In this document: in pieces, positions 1 to 11,772 of the stretch
How positions within the stretch are numbered: the first letter of the stretch is position 1
Layout: every line of letters begins with the position of its first letter
From: Epiperipatus broadwayi
Taxonomy: Eukaryota > Onychophora > Udeonychophora > Euonychophora > Peripatidae
NCBI GenBank assembly: GCA_028023455.1
Contig: JAQFVV010013063.1
Coordinates: forward strand, 124,001-188,000
Length of the DNA stretch: 64,000 bases
Direction of reading: 5' to 3'
Notes under the pieces: model-generated
The model's input: the letters and a program-made list of their open reading frames with translations, nothing else
What the model was told of the DNA's origin: nothing
Databases searched by the model: none
Made by a program: the position numbers and the translations under genes

Positions 1-60
1 TTTACTATATGGATTAGAAATGCTTTAATTGCATATTACTTCTATCTGGGTAATGTAACA

Positions 61-580
61 GAGCTTATGTGTATGAATATACTTTTATATTTGACTAAAT
101 TAGAAATGCTTCAATTACTAAATGATAAATGCTCCACAAGCCAAACAGAGCTTATGTGTATGAATATACTTTTATATTTGATTAAATTAGAAATGCTTCA
201 ATTACTAAATGATAAATGCTCCACAAGCCAAACAGAGCTTATGTGTATGAATATACTTTTATATTTGATTAAATTAGAAATGCTTTAATTACTAAATGAT
301 AAATGCTCCACAAGCCAAACAGAGCTTATGTATATGAATATACTTTTATATTTGACTAAATTATAAATGCTTCAATTACCAAATGATAAATGCTCTAGAA
401 GCCAAACAGAGTTTATGTGTATGAATATACTTTTATATTTGACTAAATTAGAAATGCTTCAATTACTAAATGATAAATGCTCCACAAGCCAAACAGAGTT
501 TATGTATATGAACATACTTTTATATTTGATTAAATTATAAATGCTTCAATTACCAAATGATAAATGCTCCACAAACCAAG
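61..580. repeat. 87-bp tandem satellite array, six copies
   Basis: Six head-to-tail units start at 61, 148, 235, 322, 409 and 496, exactly 87 bp apart, differing by scattered substitutions. Bases 1-60 look like a more diverged edge unit. Because 87 is a multiple of three, an open frame of 29-residue repeats runs across 67-288, but it breaks at a stop in the third unit and has no other sign of being coding. I read it as a satellite, not a gene. Confidence 0.93.
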
Positions 581-664
581 AATTGCTGAGTTTAAATGTT
601 TACCAATCAGTAATAATTCATAAAATAATGAAATGCTGTATAAATCATAAATGCTTGACTGCTT

Positions 665-1250
665 CCAAGCTTCTTCTCATAAAGGAATTCAAAATGAACT
701 ATTGTTGAATTAGAATATTCCCAAGCTTCTTCTCATAAAGGAATTCAAAAATGAACTATTGTTGAATTAGAATGTTTCCAAGCTTCTTCTCATAAATGAA
801 TTCAAAATGAACTATTGTTGAATTAGAATATTTCCAAGCTTCTTCTCATAAATGAATTCAAAATGAACTATTGTTGAATTAGAATATTTCCAAACATCCT
901 CTCATAAATGAATTCAAAATGAACTATTGCTGAATTAGAATGTTTCCAAGCTTCTTCTCATAAATGAATTCAAAATGAACTATTGTTGAAGTAGAATATT
1001 TCCAAACGTCCTCTCATAAATGAATTCAAAATGAACTATTGTTGAATTAGAATATTTCCAAGCTTCTTCTCATAAATGAATTCAAAATGAACTATTGTTG
1101 AATTAGAATATTTCCAAGCTTCTTCTCATAAATGAATTCAAAATGAACTATTGTTGAATTAGAATATTTCCAAGCTTCTTCTCATAAATGAATTCAAAAT
1201 GAACTATTGTTGAATTAGACTGTTTCTAAACGTCTTCTCATAAATGAACT
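665..1250. repeat. 56-bp tandem satellite array, about ten copies
   Basis: A second array with a different unit. Copies begin at about 665, 721, 778, 834 and so on, 56 or 57 bp apart, each containing a CCAAGCTTCTTCTCATAAA-like block followed by an ATGAACTATTGTTGAATTAG-like block. The last units (after about 1220) decay into unique sequence. It lies only about 85 bp after the 87-bp array but shares no obvious unit with it. Confidence 0.92.
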
Positions 1251-1769
1251 TGTAAATGAACTATTGATAAAAAAAAAAGAACTGCTTCTAGCTCTTTCAT
1301 AAGTAAAATGAAAATGAATTATCATGTGGATAGAAATGAACTTCATTAGAAATTGCTAATTAATTGTTATTTAATAAATTTTTTGTTACTAAAAATTAAA
1401 TTGGTTATCCAGTTGTCCAATTTTGTTTTGTTTTATTGCATCACTCACCAATTATAGCACTTCTTCATGAGAATCTCATGCTTTCTGAGCTACGTCTGAC
1501 ATAACTAGACCTAGGCCAGTCATGTTGTAGTGAGACAGAAATCTAATGGCGCTTTTTGGGAAACCAAACATAGAAATGTTTAGATGTTTCCAGTCTCTAT
1601 GGTACTACATCCTCTGATGAGCAGGAAATATTGTTGTAGGAGGCATTAACATCTGCATTAGGAATGTCAATTGATAGCTCCTTCCTACAGCATGCTCATC
1701 AGAAAATTGTTACAACTGACGTAATAAAAGGGTTGTATGGGGTCCGGTTACAATATATATATATATATA
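1251..1769. other. Unassigned stretch with a short inverted repeat
   Basis: No gene is visible. It is less AT-rich than the surroundings at 1480-1740. CTGATGAGCA at 1614-1623 is matched by its exact reverse complement at 1693-1702, with partly complementary sequence inward. This may be a fragment of a repeat element, but I cannot name it. A short (AT)n tract ends the stretch. Confidence 0.4.
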
Positions 1770-1770
1770 T

Positions 1771-1846
1771 TTAATGGTTTACAAACAATTACAAACAATC
1801 CTTAAATCCACAGAAGGATTGTTTGTAATTGCTTGTAAACCGTTAA
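1771..1846. repeat. Short hairpin (33-bp arms)
   Basis: Bases 1771-1803 and 1814-1846 are reverse complements with only one or two mismatches, separated by a 10-base loop. The small size and flanking AT repeats suggest a MITE-like or fold-back fragment. No target duplication could be assigned inside the AT-rich flanks. Confidence 0.75.
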
Positions 1847-1887
1847 AAATATTATTTCAATTATAATTACAATATTGTTTTTAATTA

Positions 1888-1927
<40 letters not shown>

Positions 1928-2018
1928 AAGAGCCTGCTACTAGCTCTAAACAAGCTTAATTTTTTTTTTTTATGATAAATGCTACAAGAGAAAATACATG
2001 AAGCTTTTATCTATAATG

Positions 2019-2074
2019 GTCCCCATCCCCAGACTGGTTTCGAGCTATGGCTCTCATCAGTGAGGAGCTAGGAC
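2019..2074 (-). ncRNA. Type I hammerhead ribozyme, left-arm copy
   Basis: Read on the minus strand from 2074 to 2019. An outer stem I strand GTCCT, an internal loop and an inner strand TCCTCA lead into CTGATGA. Stem II is GAGC/GCTC with loop CATA. Then come GAAA, a minimal stem III (C-CA-G) and the cleavage triplet GTC. The 3' strand of stem I follows (TGGGGA, then GGGAC). All core bases are present. The only core-proximal difference from the right-arm copy is the two-base stem III loop, CA instead of TG. Predicted activity: self-cleavage after GTC. Confidence 0.85.
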
Positions 2075-2566
2075 ATAAGATTCAAAATATTAACTCAAGC
2101 CAAGCATTTATCTAATTCATAAATATTAAGAAAAAGATCCAAATCTTCAGACACCTACATGTCTTCAAACTCAGCTCTTTAACCAAAGAAACTATATGAG
2201 CCTGAACTAAATTCAGAGATCCCATATATTAGTAGGCTTAGCAATTTAATATAGCCAAAGCCCTAATAGCAAAATTATAATAGTAAAAATCAGTCATATA
2301 TCACATGACCTATAGCTTGCAAGCTATATAGGTCATGTGATATATGACTGATTTTTACTATTATAATTTTGCTATTAGGGCTTTGGCTATATTAAATTGC
2401 TAAGCCTACTAATATATGGGATCTCTGAATTTAGTTCAGGCTCATATAGTTTCTTTGGTTAAAGAGCTGAGTTTGAAGACATGTAGATGTCTGAAGATTT
2501 GGATCTTTTTCCTAATATTTAAGAATTAGATAAATGCTTGGCTTGAGTTAATATTTTGAATCTTAT

Positions 2567-2622
2567 GTCCTAGCTCCTCACTGATGAGAGCCATAGCTCG
2601 AAACTGGTCTGGGGATGGGGAC
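2567..2622 (+). ncRNA. Type I hammerhead ribozyme, right-arm copy
   Basis: Stem I: GTCCT (2567-2571) pairs with GGGAC (2618-2622), and TCCTCA (2575-2580) pairs with TGGGGA (2610-2615), with an internal loop of AGC opposite TG. The conserved core CTGATGA is at 2581-2587. Stem II is GAGC/GCTC closed by CATA (2588-2599). GAAA is at 2600-2603. Stem III is a single C-G pair over TG (2604-2607) extended by the core A-U. The cleavage triplet GTC ends at 2609. Very short stem III hammerheads are known from Penelope-like elements and retrozymes, where they may act as dimers. The fit is complete and includes wobble-compatible helices. Confidence 0.87.
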
Positions 2623-2736
2623 CATTATAGATAAAAGCTTCATGTATTTTCTCTTGTAGCATTTATCATAAAAAAAAAAAAAATTAAGCTTGTTTAGAGC
2701 TAGTAGCAGGCTCTTTAGATATAACATATTGGTAAT

Positions 2737-2769
2737 GCAAGCTATATAGGTCATGTGATATATGACTGA

Positions 2770-2775
<6 letters not shown>
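2737..2775 (+). repeat. Third, partial copy of the ribozyme-bearing repeat
   Basis: About 39 bases repeat the start of the palindrome's right arm (GCAAGCTATATAGGTCATG and on) in the same direction, then run directly into a (TA)n tract. It shows that the repeat unit begins at or near the palindrome centre and that copies exist in both orientations and in tandem. It does not reach the ribozyme. Confidence 0.8.
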
Positions 2776-2824
<49 letters not shown>

Positions 2825-2858
2825 CGCCATCTTTTGGATATATATATATATATATATG
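2776..2858. repeat. (TA)n tracts
   Basis: Two (TA)n runs (about 2776-2820 and 2838-2857) are separated by a short non-repeat block, TAGCGCCATCTTTTGG. Simple repeats with no gene. Confidence 0.9.
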
Positions 2859-3734
2859 TTTCTAGGACCAGCTATTTTTATCATATTTTTTAAATCAAAA
2901 TGCAAAACAAAAAACTTAAATAATTTTAAAATGTTCAAACATTAGTAAATTAAAGCTCAATTTTCATTCATATTAAAAATATTTTTTGTAACTTAAATAA
3001 AATAAATTTTATTAGATATATTAAAAAAAAATTGGAATTTTTTTAAAAAGTAGTCATTATGATTTATGATTGACTGGGTTTACAATATGTTAGAAAAAAA
3101 GGACTTGGTTGAGCAATTTCGCACTATTGATTTTAAATGACTTTTTTTTTTAAATCAATAAAAATTAATAAAAAATATGACCCATGACCAAACACTGAAA
3201 AGTGATCAATTTCACATTTTAAAACAGCTAATTCAATCTTATCGTTTTGAGATAACTATCTAAAGAATAATATTAAAAGTTTATTTATAGTTTGATTTCA
3301 TATATATTGTTAAAATATATATTTATCAATTTATCTAAACATTTAATTTTTTTATAAAAATAGTTTTTCTTATAGAAATCTAACGTTCTACCAGGTATTT
3401 TGTATTGATGTGAAATAATTTGACATTATCTATATAACAAGCAAAAAAGTTTTTTTTATCAATAAAATGTAATTGATAAATTCACTAGTAAATATTAATC
3501 TGTATACTGTAAATTAAAATGTATATAATTTTTGTTTAATTAAAAAATATATTTGCAAAGTTGTGGTATATACTTAGTAATATTTTTTGATAGGATATAA
3601 GTTAAAAATAAAAATAATTTGTCACTAATGCCGGCATATGTTTTATAAGTATTTAACCTTAGAATTTACTGTCAGAAGATTTATAAATATATAATAATCC
3701 CAGTGCATAAAGCTATACTGAAATAAATATACAA
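2859..3734. other. AT-rich sequence, nothing recognised
   Basis: Homopolymer-rich AT sequence with stops in all frames. No repeat structure, gene or element end could be supported. Confidence 0.5.
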
Positions 3735-3891
3735 ATATTAAACATTAAATCACCCCACATGGTTAAGAAATCCTGTACCGCCCACTGTGAGCTAATATAT
3801 AAATACATTAGAGTTTGTATTTATATATTAGTTCACAACAGAGGGCGGTCCTGGATTTCTTAACCATGTGGGATGGTTTAATGTTTAATAT
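3735..3891. mobile_element. MITE-like hairpin, 157 bp
   Basis: Arms of about 70 bp (3735-3805 and 3820-3891) are inverted copies with a few mismatches around a short loop. The outer ends are ATATTAAAC and GTTTAATAT. The interior (CCCACATGGTTAAGAAATCC and its complement) is less AT-rich than the flanks, as expected for a small non-autonomous DNA transposon. The termini sit in AT-rich DNA, so a TA duplication would not be distinguishable. The superfamily is not assignable by eye. Confidence 0.72.
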
Positions 3892-6800
3892 ATATATTAG
3901 CAAACATATTTTTCAATATTACAGACATTTATATCAACTTTCTTTTCAGATTATTTATATAATTAATTTTATTTTGAAACATTTTGAATGCATATACCAG
4001 TCATTATCAGTTTTTAAAAATATAAAAATATTACCATCATGCTCCTATAAGAAACCATTTTTTTCAGAGGATTATAACAGCCAGTGAATATATTTGTAAA
4101 TCAATACATAGAAAAGCAAGTTTACTGATTTTTAAAATACGTTTTATAATAAATTTTAGTTTCAAGCGTTGAAAAATATTTATTCTGAGTGATTACTATT
4201 GATGCTTTTTTATCTAAACATTCATCAAAAAATATAAAAAATAAATCAGAAAATTATTACTGAATAGATTAATTTTTAAAACAATTACATAACTAATTTT
4301 CTCAATATTTTTTCTTCATATACCTTTAAAAATTTACAACAGGTATTTGTTCAATTTCCAGTGCCTTGCTATTATTCATATTGCTACAATTTCATTCCAT
4401 CATTATTGTATATCTTATTGTTTTATTCTATCTTTCTTTTTCTTTTAATATAAATGCAAGCCTATTATTTATATTAAAGAAATTGCTTGAAAACTATTTC
4501 TATTCTTTTAATGCATATAATTTTTAATAACGACTTACCCATTCATAACTTCTATTGCTGCTACATTTTTGTGACCTTTTATTTTACTTCCACAAAATAA
4601 ACTATAAATTAAATGGCATACTTTTTTTATATTTCTTTTAAAAAAACTTTATCAGGCACTTCTTTCAATTCACTGAAAACTATTTATATTATCCACATTT
4701 TTAAAATCATTTTTTTTAGTTCTATTAATTTTATTCTAAACACAAAATTATATATATATATATTTTCACTTTTTTTCATAATTCATTTTTTATATTGTAA
4801 CTATTATTTTTTTTTTCATTTCAATTTATATTAGTAGTTAATTATTCAGTTGTTTTAATTGCTGCTCTTTTTATTTATTAATAGTGAATTTACTAAACAT
4901 GTAACTTTTAATTATATCATTACCAAACTTGTGTTCTAAATATATGTCAGCTTTAACAATTACACATGAATTCTAAATGATATTTCTAAATTTATTTAAA
5001 AGTAATAACGCATAATTTATACAGAATTCAATCTAATGAACTCACTCAAGCTTGATTGAACTCATCTATCTTACTTATTTTAAATGGACATGTCCAGTCA
5101 GAATGTATAAAGAGAATGTAAAAGTTACTACTTTATTGTTTAGAATGACAGCCTACAACAAAAGATATAAATTAAATAACCAGTAACAAAATATATTAAT
5201 TAGTCTCAAAGTTTCTCTGTAAATCATATTAATTAAATAAAAGATGAGTTCATCTTAAGGTCTCTTGAAGAATTTTATCTAGGTTATCTTTTTATAACAA
5301 TAGACATTGATACTCCATTTCAAAAAACTGTTGGGAAAAATTGAATAAAAAATAATTATCTGATTATTCAGTTAACCAGAAGTGATATTTCAATGAGACA
5401 TTAACTGCATACAATTAACATTGATTGTATCTAGTAAAAAAATAGAGCAATTTACAATAACTGGTTCAAATTCCTATGCTATTTTATGATTTTAAAATGC
5501 AATATTTATAGAAAAAAAATCCACTCAATTATTTTCTTAACTCACGAGTATAAAATGGGATAAAAACAACATGACTGATAGTAAATAGTCATCACATAAA
5601 TAATCAAATATCTAACTAGATGATAAATAATATGGGCTATTAATTTTTAACATAATAGTTTTTCTTCAGATGACCAGATAAGAAGGCACCAAATGTACAT
5701 AAGGTTTTATTAGGCAACAAGACATAAGCTATTCATTGTCAATAATTGCAAAGTATGGAGGACTAGGATCATTGCTGTATTTAGAGATCACAAATAAATT
5801 TTATATTTATTATATTGTGATCACCAATTCATAGCCAGAATATAGATATTGGTAACATCATATGTATGATAGCATATTTTGATTTGGACATTGTTACACT
5901 AAAGCTAACAATGCCAATTAAACCAAAATATTTTTGTCAAAACAAGAGTCAACACTTGGGCTCAAGATATTGATCTGAGTCTTAAAAGGGTAATCCAATT
6001 TTTACTGTCATTATATTACTTTTCCATGTGATTAGTGGTAACATATATTTTTATTTCACACGTCAGTCACTCTCAGGTTACTTTGGCAATTATTTGCCAT
6101 GCCCAATATTATTTATGGCCATTGTTTTTGATAATAGTTTTATGCCAGTCCCATTCAGAAACTATTGTGCAAAATGATATTAAATATGTCTTGATATGGC
6201 ATTTTATTCAGAGGACAATAGGAAAGTGTGAACTGATGGAGCAAAAAGCAAAAAAAAAAAAATACAACTAAAAAAGCAATCACAGGGTGTGCAACTGTTT
6301 ACCAAAATTCCAGCTAACATATTGATGAATCTCATATTAAGAATCAATTATCCAAATGTTAGTCCTAATCATGTAATTAATAACAGAAGTAGACAATGAT
6401 AGCCATTTCAAAGTAGAAAAAATGTTTTATGCTAGTATCCAAAGAAAATCTAGATCAGTGAAAAAGATTAACATTTTATAGTATTAAAGACAACAGGAGA
6501 TAATACACACAGATTTCTATAGACATCAATTACAAGATATTACTGTTTTACTGCTGACCAAAAGCATTAAGTAATGAATCTATAAAAATATTCAATGAGA
6601 TCATCAACAATATTTACTTCAATAAACGAAAAAAAGCAGATCAATCAGAAGATACACCAGCTAATTATGAAACAGAAGTGTGGGTAATGGAATTCCTGTA
6701 AAAATAAAAGCAGCAAAAGAATCAAGACTTTACCAAAGTATCCATTCAATTATTATTTATACAAATATACAATTTTTATTCAGTTATTTTATTATGGAAT

Positions 6801-7139
6801 AAAAAATGTAGTAAACTAAACACAGTAAATTCATCTTGTACTTAAGTATTATCTCTTTTCCAGTTGTCAGATGTTATTTAATTATCTATTTTCAGGGGTT
6901 GAAGTATTTGTTTTTTCTCAAAATAATTTTATAGATTATATAAAAGAATATTAAGAAATTGATTATACATTCATCTTTACTTTAGACAATATTAGTAAAT
7001 ATTTGATAAACTTTATTAATATTAGATTAATTATATTTTTCTTTGTATATCATAATGTATAAATGTTAAGCCATTGCAAACATTGTTGCGATTATTACTG
7101 AAGATTCTTCTTCAGTGTGTTTGTTAGTTGTTGTTTTTT
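3892..7139. other. AT-rich sequence, nothing recognised
   Basis: I see only short open frames (for example at 3815-4087, 4613-4834 and 6035-6271) with low-complexity translations. There is no tandem repeat, palindrome, element end or protein similarity I can recognise. It could be intergenic, intronic or very old repeat sequence. Confidence 0.5.
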
Positions 7140-8005
7140 TGGAACATTTTTTCACAGTGATTAAAATGGAGGTCCTTTCATTGGCACAGTAACATTTATT
7201 GAATTGTTTCCAAAATTGTGAGATACTACCTACCCAAAAAGTATGTGCTAATGTGCATAATATGACATTTTATGTGCAAGCAGAGATGCAATGTTGGTGT
7301 AATGTTGAAACATGATCCAAGTTAATATTTTTTTAGAAAAAAATATGGTTAGAAGACTCAAAAATTTCTTTTTCAATGAACTCAGATTTATTTATAGTGG
7401 GCATAGAAAATTGGTGGTCGTATAACAATGAAAGTACCAATCAGGTTTGTCAGACAAAACTATTATTAATTAGAACAACTATCTCTACAAAGGTTGCAAC
7501 TCTATATTTTTATCTAGATCATCATGCAAAATTAGAAGGCTTAACGAAATAGTTAAAATATCCAAAAGTTTTTTTAGCAAAGTGAATACATTAAGAGAAG
7601 GGGTTAATTAGTGGCTTGCACTGAGAGACTGCTGAGTGTTTCATTATAACTGTTGCAAGTAAAACTGTGCCTATTTTTATGGACATGATTAAAGAAAATG
7701 TTGCCAATGAATCTACTATTTATTTAGATTATATGAAGGACTATAAAAGTTTAGTAATTATATCTTGATGGATTTGAACATTTAAAAGTAAATCTCTCAT
7801 ATAACTTTGTGAATCCAGATACAAGTGTGCATATGCAAAACATAGAAAAGATATGGGATCTGCTGAAATAGTGAAACAAGAAGCACAAGTGAACTGCATG
7901 GCAACCTATGGATTTATATTTAGCAGAATTTATATGGTGGTAACTGCACAAACAAGGAAATATATTTGCAATGATGCTGCAGGCTTTTAAGAAGTTCTGT
8001 CAACT
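7140..8005 (+). pseudogene. Decayed Merlin (IS1016/ISXO2-type) transposase
   Basis: Fragments in shifting plus-strand frames match the order of the ISXO2-like transposase domain. Near 7352 is an SKISFSMNSDL...WW block, the usual region before the catalytic core. Near 7640-7740 are ECFIITVASKTVPIFMDMI and IYLDYMKDY (a DDE-type Asp in a D-x-x-K/M-x-Y context). Near 7775-7870 are HLKVNLSYNFVNPDTSVHM, then NIEKIW (the Glu position), and YLAEFIWW closes the domain. Merlin is the eukaryotic relative of bacterial IS1016 and moves by cut-and-paste. Several stops and frameshifts make this copy dead. I could not identify the first catalytic Asp or the terminal inverted repeats, so the true element ends are unknown. 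Confidence 0.68.
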
Positions 8006-10108
8006 GACATAAATAACCCATGTTTGTTATATTTTTTTTTCCGTTTTTTATTTTGTTTACTTCAGTTACATTAACTTGATTTTAATTATAATTGTTTGTA
8101 ATTTTGTATTTTTTTTTTTGAGTGTTTTTATAACCATGTTTAAAAAAAACTAAAATAAAATATTCAATATTATTCAGCCATATTGTCTCCAACATTTATC
8201 AATGGCTCTGGAAAATGGATAATTAAAAAATGCTTGGGAGGCTTCCAGTAAAGGGATAATACATAAGTATCACTCATGTAAGTTTAAATTAAATTTACAC
8301 AATCTAATTTAAATTAATGTGTCCAATCAATGCACAGATATCCAGTATAGCTATTTTTTGAAAAACAAAATGATTTTGTCATAAGATTATAGATTTAGCA
8401 AGATTGAAAAGTAATATAATTTCACCTGTCTCCAATAGTATGTCAATAGTCAATTCTTTTTTGAAATCTATTGTTAGGTAAGGCTTTTTTTACTTATGTT
8501 CATTAACAAAATCTTGGGCAAATTTGATGAGAGTTGATGTAATAATTTTATTTGTTAGTTATACTTCACTAAAACAATTTGAATCAACAAATATAAATTA
8601 ATCTAGTAAGATAATAACATATTTTGTTGCTTCTTTCATTTAGGGCACTTGCAAACCTTCTGAATTGATGTATCCTCACTGTATATGAGTGGAGTCTTTG
8701 AAGATATAATTTATGACAATTTACTTTTAAAAAATCTCTATATTTGTGATGTTAATTTATAGTATAAACAACTATTAAAGATTTAATAGCTAACATAAAC
8801 AAAAATTAAATAGAATTTCTTGCTTTAGCATTGTAATTGCATCGAGTTATTTTAAGCATAAAGATATAGTGATCAAAATTGTTGTGGCCTCAATGAAATG
8901 TATAATAGAGAAGGTAAAAATATGTTGGACGTTTTTGGGTACACTATTCCATTCAGCAAGAATTCAAAAACACTATTAAAAATGAATGTGTTTTTTATGT
9001 TACAAAATATTTTTTTAAAGATTTGTACATTATCAGGGAATTTATTTTAAATAGTATTAATTAGTTTCATTAAGTCAGCATCACCTGGATAACAAAATTA
9101 TTTTTGGTTACTTTAATAATTTGAAGAGAATAATCATATTGTCACCATTACTTATTTTATTTTTAAAAAATGATCTAGAATTTCTAGGTTTTTACAAAAA
9201 TATCTAAGCAAATGTTTGTATATAATCAATTGTAAAAGAGCTTTACGTGGTTTAGTGCAAAACTAAAATGTCAAACTATGGAGTGTGGAATTCTAGATTC
9301 GTTCTGGCACTGTCCTTCTGACACTTGAACTTCTTCTATACTCTTGAGCCTTAAAGCCAGCATGTAAAAGTCTCTGCTCATATACTCTATATATAAAAGC
9401 CTTTTTAGAAAATGTTGAGGCAAATTAAATTCTGAAATAGAGAATTCTCGAATATTTATTTGCCCAGGAAGCTTTTGTAGTATGTTTAGTTCATTTGAGA
9501 ACGAAGTTGTAATTTTTAATTCAAATTAATTTAGAAGAGTAGGTGGTTAATGTTAACATCTTATTTATTTATCAATCTGAAAAATGTATTTTATTAACAA
9601 TAAAGAAACATTAGAGATCGAATTGAAGATGTCTCCAAAGGCTATAACAAATGTAGCTATAAAAAATAATGAATGCTTCTTTTAAAATTTCTAACAAACA
9701 TAATAATATTTAATGTATCGATATAAATTTTGAATTCAAAATGATATGAAAAAATTAAATATATATTTATATTTTAATGAAAAAATAAAAAAATGTAGTA
9801 AAAATCAAAAAATGAACAGAATATATATATAAATTTATATTATAATAAAAAATATATAAATTTATATATAAACATAAATTTAATAAAAAGAAATGATTTT
9901 TTTTAGTTTATTATTTATTAAATTTAATAAATTTCTTTAATTAAAACATATGTTTAAAACACAAATTCTAACAATAAGTCAAAAAAACATATTACTTTTA
10001 TTTTTTATATAGTAAATTTTCATTTCACTTCTTACAATAAACATTTGTAAATATTCATTGAAAGAATATCATCTGACACATTATTATTTGATATATGCAC
10101 TAACACCT

Positions 10109-10110
<2 letters not shown>
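8006..10110. other. AT-rich sequence, nothing firm
   Basis: No gene or element is recognisable. A less AT-rich patch at 9250-9400 holds a faint polymerase III box-like GATTCGTTCTGG, too weak to call a SINE. From 9660 the sequence is almost pure A/T up to the (TA)n array. Confidence 0.45.

Positions 10111-10190
<80 letters not shown>
10111..10190. repeat. (TA)n microsatellite abutting an LTR element
   Basis: About 80 bp of uninterrupted TA dinucleotides ending exactly where the 1.57-kb LTR begins (GTACCAGG). A matching (TA)n tract lies at the other end of that element, which suggests insertion into a pre-existing TA array. Confidence 0.95.
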
Positions 10191-10194
<4 letters not shown>

Positions 10195-11755
10195 CAGGTT
10201 CACTCTGCTGAAGATCTTACTTACACTGCTAAGGTTTTGGCTGGTTTCAAACTTCTTTATAACACATTTATAATCTTATGTAATTATAAATGTTAAGTAA
10301 ATGAACCGACATGTTTGAGCAAAATGGGAAATATTATTGATAGCCTTAACTATCAGAAATACCCACGATCAGATCATGGCCCACTTTGGCTGCTAGATTC
10401 AAACCCATACTATCCAAACACTTTATTTGTTTCAGAGTAAACCCCAGGCACCAGCTAGTCTAAGACTAATGTATTCAGACAGTAGGCTCATAATCCAGTG
10501 CTCAAAACAATTCCCTTAACTTGCTCAGCCTACTTTTTAATCATTAACAACTTATACAAAAATAGTGGTGAAAGAATTGATAAAAGAGTTGATAAAAAGA
10601 ATTGACTGACAAATTAAGGCTTAAGTTTAAAGACAATTTATTAACATTAATTATACTAAATTTAAATATCTTTATAAATTTTAAGTAACACAATAGTGGT
10701 ATTTTTATCACACACATATTTAACTCAGATACTCACATATATAATAATAAATAATTAATAGTATTTGAAACTTAAACACACATATCAATAGTTCATTTTA
10801 TGTATGATATAGAGTTCATATAATTAGACTCTTGGAGGATTCAAACGAATGCAATGGCTACTGTATAAATGAAAATAAGAAAATGTTTTACGTAGGATTT
10901 TGAATGTAGATTTAGAACTTTATTTTCTTCTTGGCTGCTGCTTCCATTATGAATATTTCCAGCCAGCTGGGACATTTCCTTGAGGAATTTCATTACTATT
11001 CATTTTATTATTATTGGAAACAATTAAACATTGTCGGAGGATTTCCAAGCTGTTACGCAGACATTATTTCACAGGCAGATCTTGCTGATTTTATTTGACT
11101 AAGGGCTGAAGTATGATCATATGTTCCCAACAGCTGCTCAGCACTGCATTTCTGTTTCTGGATACATAATAAACTGCACTGTTATTTCTAGACTAGACTG
11201 ACTGTCCGATAAAAAATTGGCTATTTATATACGTGAAGTATTTTTGTTTTGATATCCTCCGGCAGTATTTGTTGTCAAAATTCCTTTGATAGTCTTATGT
11301 TTTTGAAGATTGTTTAATTTAGTAGCAGCCATGCAAATGTGTTGTTTTTACATTTTAATTAATACCCATCACAGAGAGTTTTTTTTTAATTTTTAATTTT
11401 CATTTATTATTTTTTATTTCTTTAATATGGATATATTTATTTTACATTTGCATGCACATATATAATTTTATTCTATACATCAAAACTAGTTTTAAAATTA
11501 CTTTTTCTTTAATTCAAATGAGAAGAGATTTATATTTTGAAACCTTTAACTATTTATTTTAGGAATTCTAATAAGAAAAACTCTTTACTTCCTCTTATAA
11601 AACTTTTAGTTTAACTTTCTAAAGAAAACCCCTTCCCACTTTTAATCAATTATTCGCCAACTTTTATTTCAAACTCTTTTATGAAAGATTTTTATTTTAA
11701 TAATTTTTTTAGACTAAATTATTTTATATACATGTGTCAATTTGGCCTGGGCACA
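10191..11755 (-). repeat. 3' LTR (minus-sense) of the 5.7-kb element
   Basis: Direct repeat of 14363-15932 throughout its length. On the minus strand it begins TGTGCCCAGGCC at 11755 and ends CCTGGTAC at 10191, directly against (TA)n. It contains a GGGTTTGAATCTAG motif (minus strand, near 10400) that resembles a tRNA T-arm; similar motifs occur in the other LTR-like families of this window. Confidence 0.88.
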
Positions 11756-11772
11756 TTACACCCCCTCCGTTT
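11756..11772 (-). promoter_or_regulatory. Polypurine tract
   Basis: On the minus strand the bases just upstream of the 3' LTR read AACGGAGGGGGTGTAA, a G-rich purine run in the position expected for plus-strand DNA priming. It supports the minus orientation of the element. Confidence 0.65.

Larger units (their letters stand above)
1927..2716. repeat. Large near-perfect palindrome made of two inverted repeat units
   Basis: The left arm (1927-2319) and right arm (2320-2716) are reverse complements almost base for base. There is no spacer: the centre is at TAGCTTG|CAAGCTA. Differences are a handful of substitutions and one or two small indels. Each arm carries one hammerhead ribozyme, on the minus strand in the left arm and on the plus strand in the right arm. 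A third, short copy of the unit's beginning lies just downstream. The repeating unit is therefore about 395 bp. A ribozyme-bearing unit of this size resembles retrozymes or the terminal parts of Penelope-like elements. That assignment is inference; the palindrome is directly visible. Confidence 0.93.

Noticed and set aside
67-288. 73-residue repeat protein
   Set aside because: Product of the 87-bp satellite whose unit is divisible by three; it stops at a single base change and has no other support.
61-1250. CRISPR-like array
   Set aside because: Units are contiguous tandem repeats without unique spacers, and the DNA is eukaryotic.
1614-1702. Hammerhead from CTGATGAGCAGGAAA
   Set aside because: Stem II would be too short and the flanks do not form stems I and III. 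It is part of a simple inverted repeat.
9250-9400. tRNA-derived SINE
   Set aside because: Only a weak B-box-like word; no A box at the right distance and no tail or duplication.
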